Below, piece by piece: positions 1 through 7,821 of a stretch of 52,962 nucleotides of DNA (position 1 is the first letter of the stretch; each line of letters begins with the position of its first letter). A model generated the notes under the pieces. The model was not told the origin of the DNA. It searched no databases and saw only the letters and a program-made list of their open reading frames with translations. The DNA is from UBA1672 sp964015995. Lineage in GTDB: Bacteria > Pseudomonadota > Alphaproteobacteria > Micavibrionales > Micavibrionaceae. Position numbers and translations under genes: made by a program. The DNA lies in contig CAXHFH010000002.1 of the NCBI GenBank assembly GCA_964015995.1, positions 1 through 52,962 on the forward strand, written 5' to 3'.

Positions 1-57
1 ATCGGACACGGTATCCCCGCGCGATTTCACAGTGCCTTGGGATAAGACGAATGATTG

Positions 58-309
58 TTAATGCTCGTCCGTGACCTTAACACGTCCGCCTTGTTGTGAA
101 ACTGAAAGGCTGCGCCCGTTTTTCTCATCCATCACCTTACATTTGGTGCCGTCAGGACTTGTTGAAATGGTCAGATCATCCACCGTTTTGCGCGACCATT
201 TGCGGCTTTCATCGGTGAAAAATGACATGTTGAAAATGTTGCTCCAGTTATCAGGAACTGACAGATGGTCAATAATACGGACTTTTTGCGTGAAACTAAG
301 TTTGATCAT
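58..309 (-). CDS. small hypothetical protein
   Basis: An open frame of 83 codons starts at ATG 309; an in-frame GTG lies two codons upstream at 315. A weak purine-rich GAGTGGG stretch precedes the ATG. The product is soluble, has no signal peptide or membrane segment, and is rich in Ser, Thr, Lys and Asp. I do not recognise a family. It is transcribed divergently from uvrB, with about 120 bases between them. A shadow frame exists on the other strand (71-331) but starts without a ribosome site. Only the length and a plausible composition support it, so the call is moderate. Confidence 0.45.
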   Translation of the reverse strand: MIKLSFTQKVRIIDHLSVPDNWSNIFNMSFFTDESRKWSRKTVDDLTISTSPDGTKCKVMDEKNGRSLSVSQQGGRVKVTDEH

Positions 310-429
310 ACCCACTCGATTGTTATTATAAATACACCCACTTACATTTCCATATTAGTCGAAAATGGCTGTTAGAGCAATTCTTGCATCAGTATTTTCT
401 TTTATCTATGAACAGCGTATAAACGCATT

Positions 430-2490
430 ATGAAAGCCATGATACCGAATAACGAACGTCCATTTGCCATTCCTGCGGAGTTTGACCGATCCGAGGCGTT
501 TCAGGTTGTGTCCGATTTCACACCCGCGGGGGATCAGCCGAATGCGATTAAAACATTGGTGCAGGGCGCGCGCGATGGGCTGACAGATCAAACGCTCCTC
601 GGCGTGACGGGCTCGGGGAAAACCTTCACCATGGCGCATATTATTCAGGAGCTTCAACGCCCTGCGCTTATCCTCGCGCCGAACAAAACCCTCGCGGCGC
701 AGCTCTATGCGGAGTTCAAAAGCTTTTTCCCGCACAACGCCGTTGAGTATTTCGTCAGCTATTACGATTATTACCAACCCGAAGCCTACGTTGCGCGCAC
801 CGATACGTTCATTGAAAAGGACAGCTCCATCAACGAGCAGATCGACCGCATGCGCCACGCCGCCACCCGCGCTCTGTTCGAGCGTAAAGATTGTATCATC
901 GTGGCCTCCGTATCCTGCATCTACGGTATCGGCTCGAAAGAAGATTACATGGCGATGGCCTTTCCCTTAACGCAGGGGCAAACCATAGAGCGCGAGACCA
1001 TCATCGCCAAGCTGGTGGAGCTTCAATATACACGCAACGACATCGCCTTTGATCGCGGAACGTTCCGCGTGCGCGGCGACACCATCGAAATATTTCCTGC
1101 CCACTTTGAAGATCGCGCATGGCGGTTTTCCCTGTTTGGGGATGAGCTTGAGAAAATCACCGAGTTTGACCCGCTGACGGGGGAGAAGTTCGAGGATTTA
1201 GAGGGCGTGCGCGTTTTCGCCAATTCGCACTACATCACGCCGGGGCCGACCATCCAGCAGGCCATCGCGCAGATTAAAGTCGACCTGAAAGACCGCCTTG
1301 AATATTACAACCGCGAGAATAAGCTCCTCGAGGCGCAGCGTCTGGAACAGCGCACCAAGTTCGACATCGAAATGCTGACCGCGACGGGCAGTTGCAAGGG
1401 CATCGAGAATTACTCGCGCTATCTGACGGGGCGCGGCATCGGGGAGGCACCACCGACGCTCATTGAATATCTGCCCGATGATGCGTTGATGTTTCTGGAT
1501 GAAAGCCATGTGATGATCCCGCAGCTCCGCGCGATGTATAACGGCGATAAGGCGCGCAAAAGCATCCTTGTGGAGCATGGGTTTAGGCTCCCCGCCGCCA
1601 GAGATAACCGCCCCCTCCAGTTTGAGGAGTGGAATAACTTACGCGGGCAAACCATTTACGTCTCCGCCACGCCCAACGAGTGGGAGATCGAGCAATCAGG
1701 CGGCATCACGGCAGAGCAGGTGGTAAGGCCGACAGGCCTGATCGACCCGCCCGTGGAAATCCGCCCGACAGAACATCAGGTCGATGATTTGATGCATGAG
1801 GCGCGGGAGATCATCAAGGATGGCGGGCGTATGCTCGTCACGACCCTGACCAAAAAGATGGCAGAGGCGCTCACGGAATACCTCAATGAAAACGGCATCG
1901 CGGTGCGGTATATGCACAGTGACGTCGACACGTTGGAGCGCATCGAGATCATGAATGATCTCCGCGCCGGAAAGTTCGATATTCTGGTGGGGATTAATTT
2001 ATTGCGGGAGGGGTTGGACATCCCCGAATGTAAGCGCGTGTGCATATTGGATGCGGATAAGGAGGGGTTCTTGCGATCGAAGACATCAATGGTGCAAACG
2101 ATCGGCCGCGCCGCGCGGAACGTGGACGGCAAAGCCATCCTCTACGCCGATAAAATCACAGACAGCATGCAATATGCGATTGACGAAACCGCGCGCAGGC
2201 GTGAAAAACAAATCGCCCATAATGAGGCACACGGCATCACCCCGACGACGATTGTGCGCAATATCTCCACCGCGTTTGATCATATGTATGATCAGAAAGA
2301 TGGGAAGAAGGGGGCGGCGCTCCATGACTCTGCGCTCGCGGAATTTATGCACGACCCGAAGAAAATGCGTAAACATATTGAGGGGCTGCGTAAGCAAATG
2401 CATACCGCCGCCGCGGATCTGGAATTTGAAGAAGCCGCGCGTCTAAGGGATGAGATTAAAGCGCTTGAAGAAACGGAGTTGGGGGTTTGA
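430..2490 (+). CDS. uvrB: UvrABC system protein B (excinuclease subunit B)
   Basis: UvrB is the damage-verifying helicase-like subunit of nucleotide excision repair. It is loaded by UvrA and recruits UvrC for incision. The 686-residue product is of family length. Visible motifs are the Walker A loop GVTGSGKT (about residues 58-65), the DNA-clamping beta-hairpin YYDYYQPEAY (about 111-120), the helicase motif DESH (about 357), LLREGLDIPE, and a C-terminal UVR motif (about 645-680) that contacts UvrC. ATG 430 is used as start; ATG 439 is possible and neither has a strong ribosome site. uvrC lies at 45.4 kb in the same window and uvrA is not present. The last 27 bases are duplicated downstream (see 2997-3023). 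Confidence 0.98.
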   Translation: MKAMIPNNERPFAIPAEFDRSEAFQVVSDFTPAGDQPNAIKTLVQGARDGLTDQTLLGVTGSGKTFTMAHIIQELQRPALILAPNKTLAAQLYAEFKSFFPHNAVEYFVSYYDYYQPEAYVARTDTFIEKDSSINEQIDRMRHAATRALFERKDCIIVASVSCIYGIGSKEDYMAMAFPLTQGQTIERETIIAKLVELQYTRNDIAFDRGTFRVRGDTIEIFPAHFEDRAWRFSLFGDELEKITEFDPLTGEKFEDLEGVRVFANSHYITPGPTIQQAIAQIKVDLKDRLEYYNRENKLLEAQRLEQRTKFDIEMLTATGSCKGIENYSRYLTGRGIGEAPPTLIEYLPDDALMFLDESHVMIPQLRAMYNGDKARKSILVEHGFRLPAARDNRPLQFEEWNNLRGQTIYVSATPNEWEIEQSGGITAEQVVRPTGLIDPPVEIRPTEHQVDDLMHEAREIIKDGGRMLVTTLTKKMAEALTEYLNENGIAVRYMHSDVDTLERIEIMNDLRAGKFDILVGINLLREGLDIPECKRVCILDADKEGFLRSKTSMVQTIGRAARNVDGKAILYADKITDSMQYAIDETARRREKQIAHNEAHGITPTTIVRNISTAFDHMYDQKDGKKGAALHDSALAEFMHDPKKMRKHIEGLRKQMHTAAADLEFEEAARLRDEIKALEETELGV
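2464..2490 (+). repeat. direct repeat, copy 1 (uvrB 3' end)
   Basis: The final 27 bases of uvrB, encoding LEETELGV and the stop, match 24 of 27 bases at 2997-3023, in the same orientation and reading frame. Differences fall at repeat positions 6, 10 and 11. Confidence 0.8.
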
Positions 2491-3023
2491 AAATATTGCT
2501 GTTATCTTTGCCAATGTACATTGTCATTATGATTCAACTTTTTTTGATAGGTGCGATAGCAAGCATGATAACAGCATTTTTTTACATCACTATTCCCTCA
2601 ATAATTGCGCAACCTTCACTCTTTTTTAGTATGACTTTTTTGGTTGCCTTTAAATCTTTTTTTATGGGGCCAATAACGGCTCTTCCTTTTTTTCTTACGA
2701 TGGTCTGTCCGTTCTTATGTATTATAGAATTTAAGAAGATAAAAACCCCTAAAATTATTGTCAGCGGAATAATAGTTTTATCAATAATTTTCCCGTTTTT
2801 TGCCGAACCTTTGTCGGAACTGGTTGGTATGGGGTTTCTTGAAATACGGGGTTACTATTCCTCGGGTTCAAAATGGGACTTTAATTTTAGAACGCTATTT
2901 ACAGCCACATCTGCAATCGTTGCGGTCATATATTGTATTTTGAATAATAAGATACAGGGCACGCGTTTGGATATTTTGCGGAATAAAAACGAACCACTTG
3001 AGGAACAGGAGTTGGGGGTTTGA
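2487..3023 (+). CDS. small multi-pass membrane protein, unknown function
   Basis: The frame starts at TTG 2487, overlapping the uvrB stop codon, with the purine-rich GGAGTTGGGGG just upstream as ribosome site. The 178-residue product has about four hydrophobic segments covering most of residues 1-135, then a short charged tail. I recognise no family. Base composition is clearly more AT-rich than uvrB. The last eight residues, LEEQELGV, nearly copy the UvrB C-terminus LEETELGV, and the underlying DNA is also repeated. This suggests that the gene arrived with, or was inserted into, a duplicated uvrB end. Expression would be translationally coupled to uvrB. Confidence 0.6.
   Translation: MKILLLSLPMYIVIMIQLFLIGAIASMITAFFYITIPSIIAQPSLFFSMTFLVAFKSFFMGPITALPFFLTMVCPFLCIIEFKKIKTPKIIVSGIIVLSIIFPFFAEPLSELVGMGFLEIRGYYSSGSKWDFNFRTLFTATSAIVAVIYCILNNKIQGTRLDILRNKNEPLEEQELGV
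2997..3023 (+). repeat. direct repeat, copy 2 (uvrB 3'-end duplicate)
   Basis: This second copy of the 27-base uvrB end closes the downstream membrane-protein gene in the same frame. The two copies bracket 506 bases of AT-rich sequence. Confidence 0.8.
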
Positions 3024-3105
3024 TTTCACTTTTTACATATTTTTGACAATACGTATTCCGCTTTGTGATTTAATAAAAATTGAGTGTTGAACCGGAAAGG
3101 CGGAC

Positions 3106-3729
3106 ATGATGAGTATCTCTAAAAGTCATATCTTATTTTTTGTTCTAGGTTTCTGCTGTGCAGTGTTTTTTACATCTATATTCTCCCTTCTACTGGAAGA
3201 AGAACCGATGCAAATGCCTTACAGTTCAGAGAATGAGCCGACAGTTTCTTATGAATCTTTACTTCTTCAGGAGTTAGAGCATGATGTCAAAACAATAGCG
3301 GATTGCGCAACTCGTCTTGGTGATAAAGGCATAGAAACTATGTATTGGCAGGTGAGTACAGACATTAAGTTTCAGAAAATGTATGATCTTGAATGGCTTA
3401 AGGACAACATTCGTAATCATTTTGATAAATATGAAAATGTTTTTATTGAAGGGCGTAAAAGACCATGGAGAGACACTAAAAAAATAAACTACATAGAAGC
3501 TCAGCTACACATAAGGCTTTATCAAAACTCTTTTTATGGAATGGATCACTCAGACATAATAACAGTTAAGCTTGCTTTTAAGCGATATGATAAAAATTTT
3601 CATTATTATACTGAAGCTTTCCCTCTTCCCTTGATTGACAATAAAGAAAAGATGGGCGAGTGGTTCAAAAATATATTTGCCAGAGGAAAAAAGTATACTT
3701 TAGTTCCAATGCATTTCAGTTGCATTTAA
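3106..3729 (+). CDS. hypothetical protein with N-terminal membrane anchor
   Basis: A 207-residue product starts at ATG 3106 (ATG 3109 is equally possible) behind a good GAAAGGCGG ribosome site. Residues 8-30 form one hydrophobic segment, an uncleaved anchor or signal peptide. The rest is hydrophilic, rich in Lys, Tyr and Phe, and probably periplasmic. No known domain is visible. The gene is AT-rich like the one before it. It is followed by a bidirectional hairpin shared with the convergent csp unit. Confidence 0.65.
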   Translation: MMSISKSHILFFVLGFCCAVFFTSIFSLLLEEEPMQMPYSSENEPTVSYESLLLQELEHDVKTIADCATRLGDKGIETMYWQVSTDIKFQKMYDLEWLKDNIRNHFDKYENVFIEGRKRPWRDTKKINYIEAQLHIRLYQNSFYGMDHSDIITVKLAFKRYDKNFHYYTEAFPLPLIDNKEKMGEWFKNIFARGKKYTLVPMHFSCI

Positions 3730-3770
3730 CTGATCTTGAATAAATTCTTGCTTTTGTGATATCGCACAAA

Positions 3771-3802
3771 AAAAGCGACGCATCAATGAGTGCGCCGCTT
3801 TT
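3771..3802. terminator. bidirectional rho-independent terminator
   Basis: A 12-base stem with one mismatch (AAAAGCGACGCA against TGCGCCGCTTTT) and a short loop carries an A-run on one side and a T-run on the other. It separates the + gene ending at 3729 from the - unit ending at 3833. Confidence 0.8.
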
Positions 3803-3832
3803 GTTATTCTTTAATCAATAATAGAGCGTGCT

Positions 3833-3988
3833 TTAGGCACTGCCCCATAGGCTGAGGACTTTACGTCCGTCGGTTAATTCCGGGCGGTCTTTTTTGACCG
3901 CATCTTTATTATTGGGCGCGTCGTTGCGTGGTGTGTTCACCCCGTAATCGCCGGCCTGTATTGCTTTACGCGTAGTTGTGGCAGTCAT
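3833..3988 (-). CDS. 51-aa microprotein translationally coupled to cold-shock gene
   Basis: A 51-codon frame whose ATG (3988-3986) shares its first base with the last base of the csp stop codon, giving a TAATG junction. Such overlap normally means translation by a reinitiating ribosome. The product is highly charged and soluble, starts MTATTRKAIQAGDYG and ends RKVLSLWGSA. It has no Cys, no membrane segment and no family I recognise. A terminator follows closely. Codon use resembles that of neighbouring genes. It is below the usual size cut-off for gene calling, so it is easy to miss. Being real is likely but not proven. Confidence 0.6.
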   Translation of the reverse strand: MTATTTRKAIQAGDYGVNTPRNDAPNNKDAVKKDRPELTDGRKVLSLWGSA

Positions 3989-4194
3989 TAAGCAGCCTTG
4001 CGTAGATTAGTAGCGGATTCTTTGCCGCGCTCGGACTGAACTTCATATTCGATTTCCTGTCCTTCGTCGAGGCTACCCATGCCTGATTGTTCAACGGCAG
4101 AGATATGAACGAATACGTCCTTACCGCCATCTTTGGGTTCAATAAAGCCGAAGCCTTTAGTTGGGTTAAACCATTTTACTGTTCCGGTTGCCAT
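3988..4194 (-). CDS. cspA: cold-shock domain protein, CspA family
   Basis: The 68-residue product is a single OB-fold cold-shock domain that binds single-stranded RNA and DNA and acts as an RNA chaperone. The RNP1 motif KGFGFI and RNP2 motif VFVHIS are present, as is the start MATGTVKWFN. ATG 4194 is chosen because AAGGAG sits six to eight bases upstream; the frame stays open further up, but that part is unlike Csp. A 360-base gene-free stretch upstream leaves room for the long 5' leader typical of cold-shock mRNAs. It is translationally coupled to the microprotein that follows. Confidence 0.95.
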   Translation of the reverse strand: MATGTVKWFNPTKGFGFIEPKDGGKDVFVHISAVEQSGMGSLDEGQEIEYEVQSERGKESATNLRKAA

Positions 4195-4555
4195 GTAATT
4201 TCTCCTTATATAAGCAATTCGGTTAATGCCCGTCGCAACCTTGCAACGGACTTTTTGTTTGAAGTGACAAGCATGCACGAATGCACTTTTGCCGGTAACG
4301 TTTATCAAACAGTATTTTTTGAGGGGGGGGAATTATGTGCCAGCCTGTGTAACAGGGGGCGTCTCTTAAAAGTCATGTCGTGTCGTCGTAGTCTCAAACT
4401 TGGCGCATTAAGCGCAGGTTATGCGGAGCTTGTCAAACTTATTATGATGTGTGTGCTGTGGTATGCTTGAATAAATTCCTATTGCTGTGTTATCCTGATC
4501 GCCATAAACACCCGAAATTTGTGACCATTCACCCTCTATAAAGGAGCATTACACT
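4195..4555. other. divergent intergenic region / csp leader
   Basis: About 360 bases between divergent csp and the Phd-like gene. They must hold both promoters and probably the csp 5' untranslated leader. Frames that run into this block from csp on both strands lack ribosome sites and look spurious. I see no clear -35/-10 pair. Confidence 0.5.
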
Positions 4556-4819
4556 ATGCTGTACATCAGTAAGAACGACATTTTGCATGTCAAACTCCAT
4601 GATTTTAAGGATAATATCTCGCGCTATATCCGTTGGCTGCGCGCGGGGAAGATTGCCTCGATCATTGTGAAACGCCATAACGAGCCTGTCGGCCTGTTCA
4701 TCCCCGTGATGGACGGTAAATTTGTCGATACGCGCGATGAAAACTTTATTCCCGATGAGCGTGCGAAACACAGGGTCGATATTGAGGATCTTCTGAACGA
4801 GCTGCGTGCGCAAAAATAG
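4556..4819 (+). CDS. Phd/YefM-like antitoxin-type protein, no toxin partner
   Basis: An 87-residue soluble protein preceded by a clear AAAGGAG ribosome site. The pattern 'HVKLHDFKDNISRYIRWLRAGK...IIVKRHNEPVGLFIPV', broken here for length, resembles the N-terminal DNA-binding half of Phd/YefM antitoxins, where a short helix is followed by a strand with R-x-x-x-PVG. Such proteins normally neutralise a toxin encoded directly downstream and autorepress their operon. Here no toxin gene follows; the next 666 bases are gene-free. It may be an orphan antitoxin or a stand-alone regulator. The family match is by eye. Confidence 0.6.
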   Translation: MLYISKNDILHVKLHDFKDNISRYIRWLRAGKIASIIVKRHNEPVGLFIPVMDGKFVDTRDENFIPDERAKHRVDIEDLLNELRAQK

Positions 4820-5204
4820 GGGGACGATGAAAAGGGGGATGGATCGCGCAGGGCGTGAGGGAGCTGGGAGCCGAAAACCCGCGCCGCTGAAAATGCCTGC
4901 TTTTTAAGAAATCCCCATCTAAAAAAATTGTTTTGGTATTGCGATCATGACAGGGGCGGGAAAATCCGTCATAACATCCCCATATAACGCGTAGAGATTC
5001 GGGCCTTATTTTATGTTCTTGGCCGTTTTTGTCTTTAACTCGGGCCCGATAATCCGGCCCGATTGTGCATTTAAGGCCCAAATATTCGGCCCGTTTTGCG
5101 TCGGCCTATCGCATTGTTATAACTCTATAATGATGTTGTTTTATGGTGTTCAGGCGCAAAGAATCGAAATCATCCGCGTATCATGACCCGTTTTGCACCA
5201 CCAC

Positions 5205-5213
5205 TTATCCACG
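5205..5213 (+). promoter_or_regulatory. DnaA-box-like site (TTATCCACG)
   Basis: One mismatch to the DnaA consensus TTATCCACA, in a gene-free block and in the same orientation as a perfect site 172 bases downstream. Confidence 0.3.
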
Positions 5214-5376
5214 TGCGGCGGATAAAATCGGCGGTATAAATGCGGGATGAAACGGCTTTTCCCGCTATCGGTTTTGCGCGTATTTGTGTTTTATATCAAT
5301 GCGATACCTATAACGAAACTAAAATTTCACAACCGATTCCGAACCCATGTCAGAGCGCTGGTTTCTACCCACATCT

Positions 5377-5385
5377 TTATCCACA
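5377..5385 (+). promoter_or_regulatory. DnaA-box-like site (TTATCCACA)
   Basis: Exact match to the DnaA box consensus in the same gene-free block. A single nonamer can occur by chance, so the pair is more telling than either site alone. Confidence 0.35.
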
Positions 5386-5485
5386 GGCGGGTGGGGACTT
5401 TGGGAGGGGGGAAATAGTTTGTCTGGCTTTTCTGTGCGCTTAAGGCTATGATTTGAAACATATAAACCTAAGGGGGGAATAAAAA

Positions 5486-5848
5486 ATGTCAGAGGCATTT
5501 TTAAAAGCATTAAAATGGTATGTCCTTGTTTTTTCAGTAATTGTTGGCGCTTCCGCCTTTATTATTTCCGACCAAACCAACTCGATTAAGCCCGTGATGC
5601 TTGGTATTCTTGGATTTGGTGTGGCTTATATCATGTCGTACTTTTGGACGGAGTTTCGCGATAAGTTGTTGTTTTTCAGTGTTATAACTTTCATCGGCCT
5701 ATCCTTCCTTGCGCCATACACGGCGGACGCATTGTACATTTTATTCGGCTATAAGTTGCTTGTATATAATCCGTATTATATGTGGGCGGGCACTGTCGGT
5801 GCACTTGGTATCCCGATTATGTGGGCTGTATTTTACTTTTACGACTAA
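5486..5848 (+). CDS. small integral membrane protein, unknown function
   Basis: 120 residues, started at ATG 5486 behind a strong AAGGGGGG ribosome site. About four hydrophobic helices fill residues 10-30, 36-53, 60-78 and 95-118, leaving almost no soluble domain. Aromatic residues cluster near the membrane edges. I recognise no family. It stands alone, between the gene-free block and a lipoprotein gene 140 bases further on. Confidence 0.7.
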   Translation: MSEAFLKALKWYVLVFSVIVGASAFIISDQTNSIKPVMLGILGFGVAYIMSYFWTEFRDKLLFFSVITFIGLSFLAPYTADALYILFGYKLLVYNPYYMWAGTVGALGIPIMWAVFYFYD

Positions 5849-5987
5849 AGCCTAAAACCTTTATTCCCGATCATAAATTTACTATCCCTTTGTTACTGCT
5901 TGGCTTTTATATTTTTCCCATGCATTGCAGCATACAAAAAGCACGTAAAACTCGCTCTGAGTAGGGTTTTTGTGCTATGATAGGGGT

Positions 5988-6638
5988 ATGAAAAAAGATA
6001 CGGTGAATACATTATGTTATGCCCCGTTCGGTTTTTTAAAAGGTCAGGAGAATTTATATAAGTCACTACTTGTTTTAGGATTTGGTATTTTGACCTTACC
6101 GGGATGCGTAACATCCGATACATCGGCCCCACTGGCGCCTTCGCCGCCGGAGATGAATTTCTCAACCATAGAAGATCCAAAATTCGAACCGCATTATTTT
6201 GCGGATAATCCCGTTGCGGACCCTATCGCCGTTGAATTGGCAGGCACACAAGACACAGGGTTTATTGAACGCGAGCAGCCCGTAGAAGGTGCGCCGCATG
6301 CCGTTGAGGCTGTTGCACTGGGAGAGGACAAGTGTCGCATTCAAGATCGTTTTGATCGCAAGGCTTTGCTTGCTTATGAATGGGAGCACAAGCGTTTAGG
6401 TCTTGATGTTGATGGTATAGGGCTTGGTGGGAGCGATGATTCCGGCATTAAGCTCGAATATACGATTAACCTTCAAAGGCAAAAAAACAAGTATCAGAAA
6501 TGTCGCTATAGTTCTCAATGGCAGGGGCTTATCGGTTCCGGTTATCATGAAATGTTTGTCCGTCAGGAGAATACAGTCTGGGAAGATTTACGTGATATGC
6601 GTAGAGATGTTTCAGATTATATGGATGGTTCATTTTAA
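5988..6638 (+). CDS. putative lipoprotein, unknown function
   Basis: The chosen start is ATG 5988, with AGGGG just upstream. A long positively charged N-terminus leads to a hydrophobic stretch ending in the lipobox LPGC (Cys at about residue 40), so the mature protein should be lipid-anchored. The remaining 175 residues are hydrophilic with a Pro-rich linker and no recognised domain; two further Cys could form a disulfide. The unusually long region before the hydrophobic core may mean that the real start lies further in. A second lipoprotein gene follows 190 bases later. Confidence 0.65.
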   Translation: MKKDTVNTLCYAPFGFLKGQENLYKSLLVLGFGILTLPGCVTSDTSAPLAPSPPEMNFSTIEDPKFEPHYFADNPVADPIAVELAGTQDTGFIEREQPVEGAPHAVEAVALGEDKCRIQDRFDRKALLAYEWEHKRLGLDVDGIGLGGSDDSGIKLEYTINLQRQKNKYQKCRYSSQWQGLIGSGYHEMFVRQENTVWEDLRDMRRDVSDYMDGSF

Positions 6639-6829
6639 TAAAATTTTTGTTTTATAACAAAGTTTTGAGCTTCCTTGACGCGTCCAAATACAAAAAACCT
6701 TCTTTTTTTACAATCCGCTATATTGATTTTTTAAGGGCGATACCTTAGTGTGTGCAGATGTGCCGCTGATGATGTGGTGTATTTCTGCGTATAAAAAAAG
6801 AAACTGGTTTTTATAAAAAGGAATATAGC

Positions 6830-7519
6830 ATGTCAAAGACATTATTACGACTGGCTTTACTGAGTGCACCTCTCGTTTTGACAGCTTGCGGAGAGGGTTG
6901 GGTCGCACAAAAAACCGATACTTATTTCCCCTATGGTAATCAAAGAACAGCCGGTTCCGGCGTTGCATATGTTGTGGCAAAAATGATGCCAGAGAAGGAT
7001 CTTGTTGTTGAACCTGTGATGGCGCAACCTGAGCCTGAGGCAACGATTGAGCCTGTTCTTGAGGCTGAGGAAATTTTCTCTGACTCTCAAAAGAAGGGCA
7101 CAGCCCCGGCAAAGAAAGCGATGAGCGCGGATAAGCAGTCATCACTTCAAACTATTCAAGAAGAGAAGCATGCCGCGATTGTTGAGCCTGCAGCCGGCGT
7201 CGAGATTATCGAAGAAGAATTTGCAAGTTTCGATTCACTTGAAGATGTGAGTGCACCGACACAAGCGCAACAAATAACAGCCGAGGATTACATTGCCCAA
7301 GCGCCTAAGCGCATCATTGCGAAAAAGGTTGAAATTGTGAAGGCAAGCGCACCAAAGACCACAAATACAAATGGTTTTGAAGGCGAAGAAATGGTTGAAA
7401 TTTTCGAAAATGAAGTTATTCAACCCCAGAAGGAAATTATTGTTCCGAAAAAAGATCATAATGCTTTCCTATCTGTCGGTGAGGAAGCCTTGGATGAAAT
7501 TTATAGCAACGATTTCTAA
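6830..7519 (+). CDS. putative lipoprotein with long acidic, low-complexity body
   Basis: 229 residues behind an AAAAAGGAA ribosome site. The N-terminus is a textbook lipoprotein signal with lipobox LTAC, the anchor Cys being residue 20. Residues 55-200 are Glu-, Pro-, Ala- and Lys-rich, repeated in style (EPVMAQPEPEATIEPV) and probably disordered, as in periplasm-spanning linkers. No enzymatic domain is visible. A strong terminator follows, so it is probably a single-gene transcript. Composition-based searches will give misleading hits. Confidence 0.7.
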   Translation: MSKTLLRLALLSAPLVLTACGEGWVAQKTDTYFPYGNQRTAGSGVAYVVAKMMPEKDLVVEPVMAQPEPEATIEPVLEAEEIFSDSQKKGTAPAKKAMSADKQSSLQTIQEEKHAAIVEPAAGVEIIEEEFASFDSLEDVSAPTQAQQITAEDYIAQAPKRIIAKKVEIVKASAPKTTNTNGFEGEEMVEIFENEVIQPQKEIIVPKKDHNAFLSVGEEALDEIYSNDF

Positions 7520-7543
7520 GTCTCCGCTCAATTAAGAATTTAT

Positions 7544-7576
7544 AAAAGCCGTTCCAGAACAGTGGAGCGGCTTTTT
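7544..7576 (+). terminator. rho-independent terminator
   Basis: Stem AAAAGCCGTTCC against GGAGCGGCTTTT with one mismatch, followed by a T-run, 25 bases after the lipoprotein stop. Confidence 0.85.
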
Positions 7577-7821
7577 CTTGTCTACACCAAATTCATATAA
7601 AACTTTAAATAATTCCGAAACGATAAACATAGACAAAATCCCGCGCATCGGTTTACCATAATAATATAAGCGTTGTTTAGAAGTTGCTCGCATAGTTAAG
7701 CGAAAACACTCTTTTTAGTCACATGTCGTAACGCGCTGTAATTTCAATCAACTCATATGTGACGACTTATCAAACAGTAATAAGTTTTACGTCACGCATT
7801 CTTAATGAAAGGTTTTGGGAT

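Larger units (their letters stand above)
4820..5485. other. 666-base gene-free block with GGCCCG dyads and two DnaA-box-like sites
   Basis: No convincing coding frame. Between about 4997 and 5095 the motif CGGGCC/GGCCCG occurs at least four times, including the perfect palindrome CGGGCCCG at 5041-5048. Two DnaA-box-like nonamers in the same orientation follow: TTATCCACG at 5205-5213 and TTATCCACA at 5377-5385. A hairpin GCGGGA...TCCCGC lies near 5241-5264. The dyads could be regulator sites or folded RNA; the nonamers suggest DnaA binding. Function is unknown. Confidence 0.4.

Noticed and set aside
4087..4470. Plus-strand frame starting inside csp
   Set aside because: Antisense to csp, no ribosome site, composition unlike a protein gene.
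4746..5081. Minus-strand open frame of about 110 codons through the gene-free block
   Set aside because: It overlaps the Phd-like gene, starts at a TTG without a ribosome site, and its second half is low-quality. The first 40 codons look somewhat protein-like, so a decayed gene is possible, but I cannot support it.
7718..7763. Inverted repeat GTCACAT...ATGTGAC before the coiled-coil gene
   Set aside because: Seven-base arms with a 32-base loop are weak evidence for an operator or hairpin.
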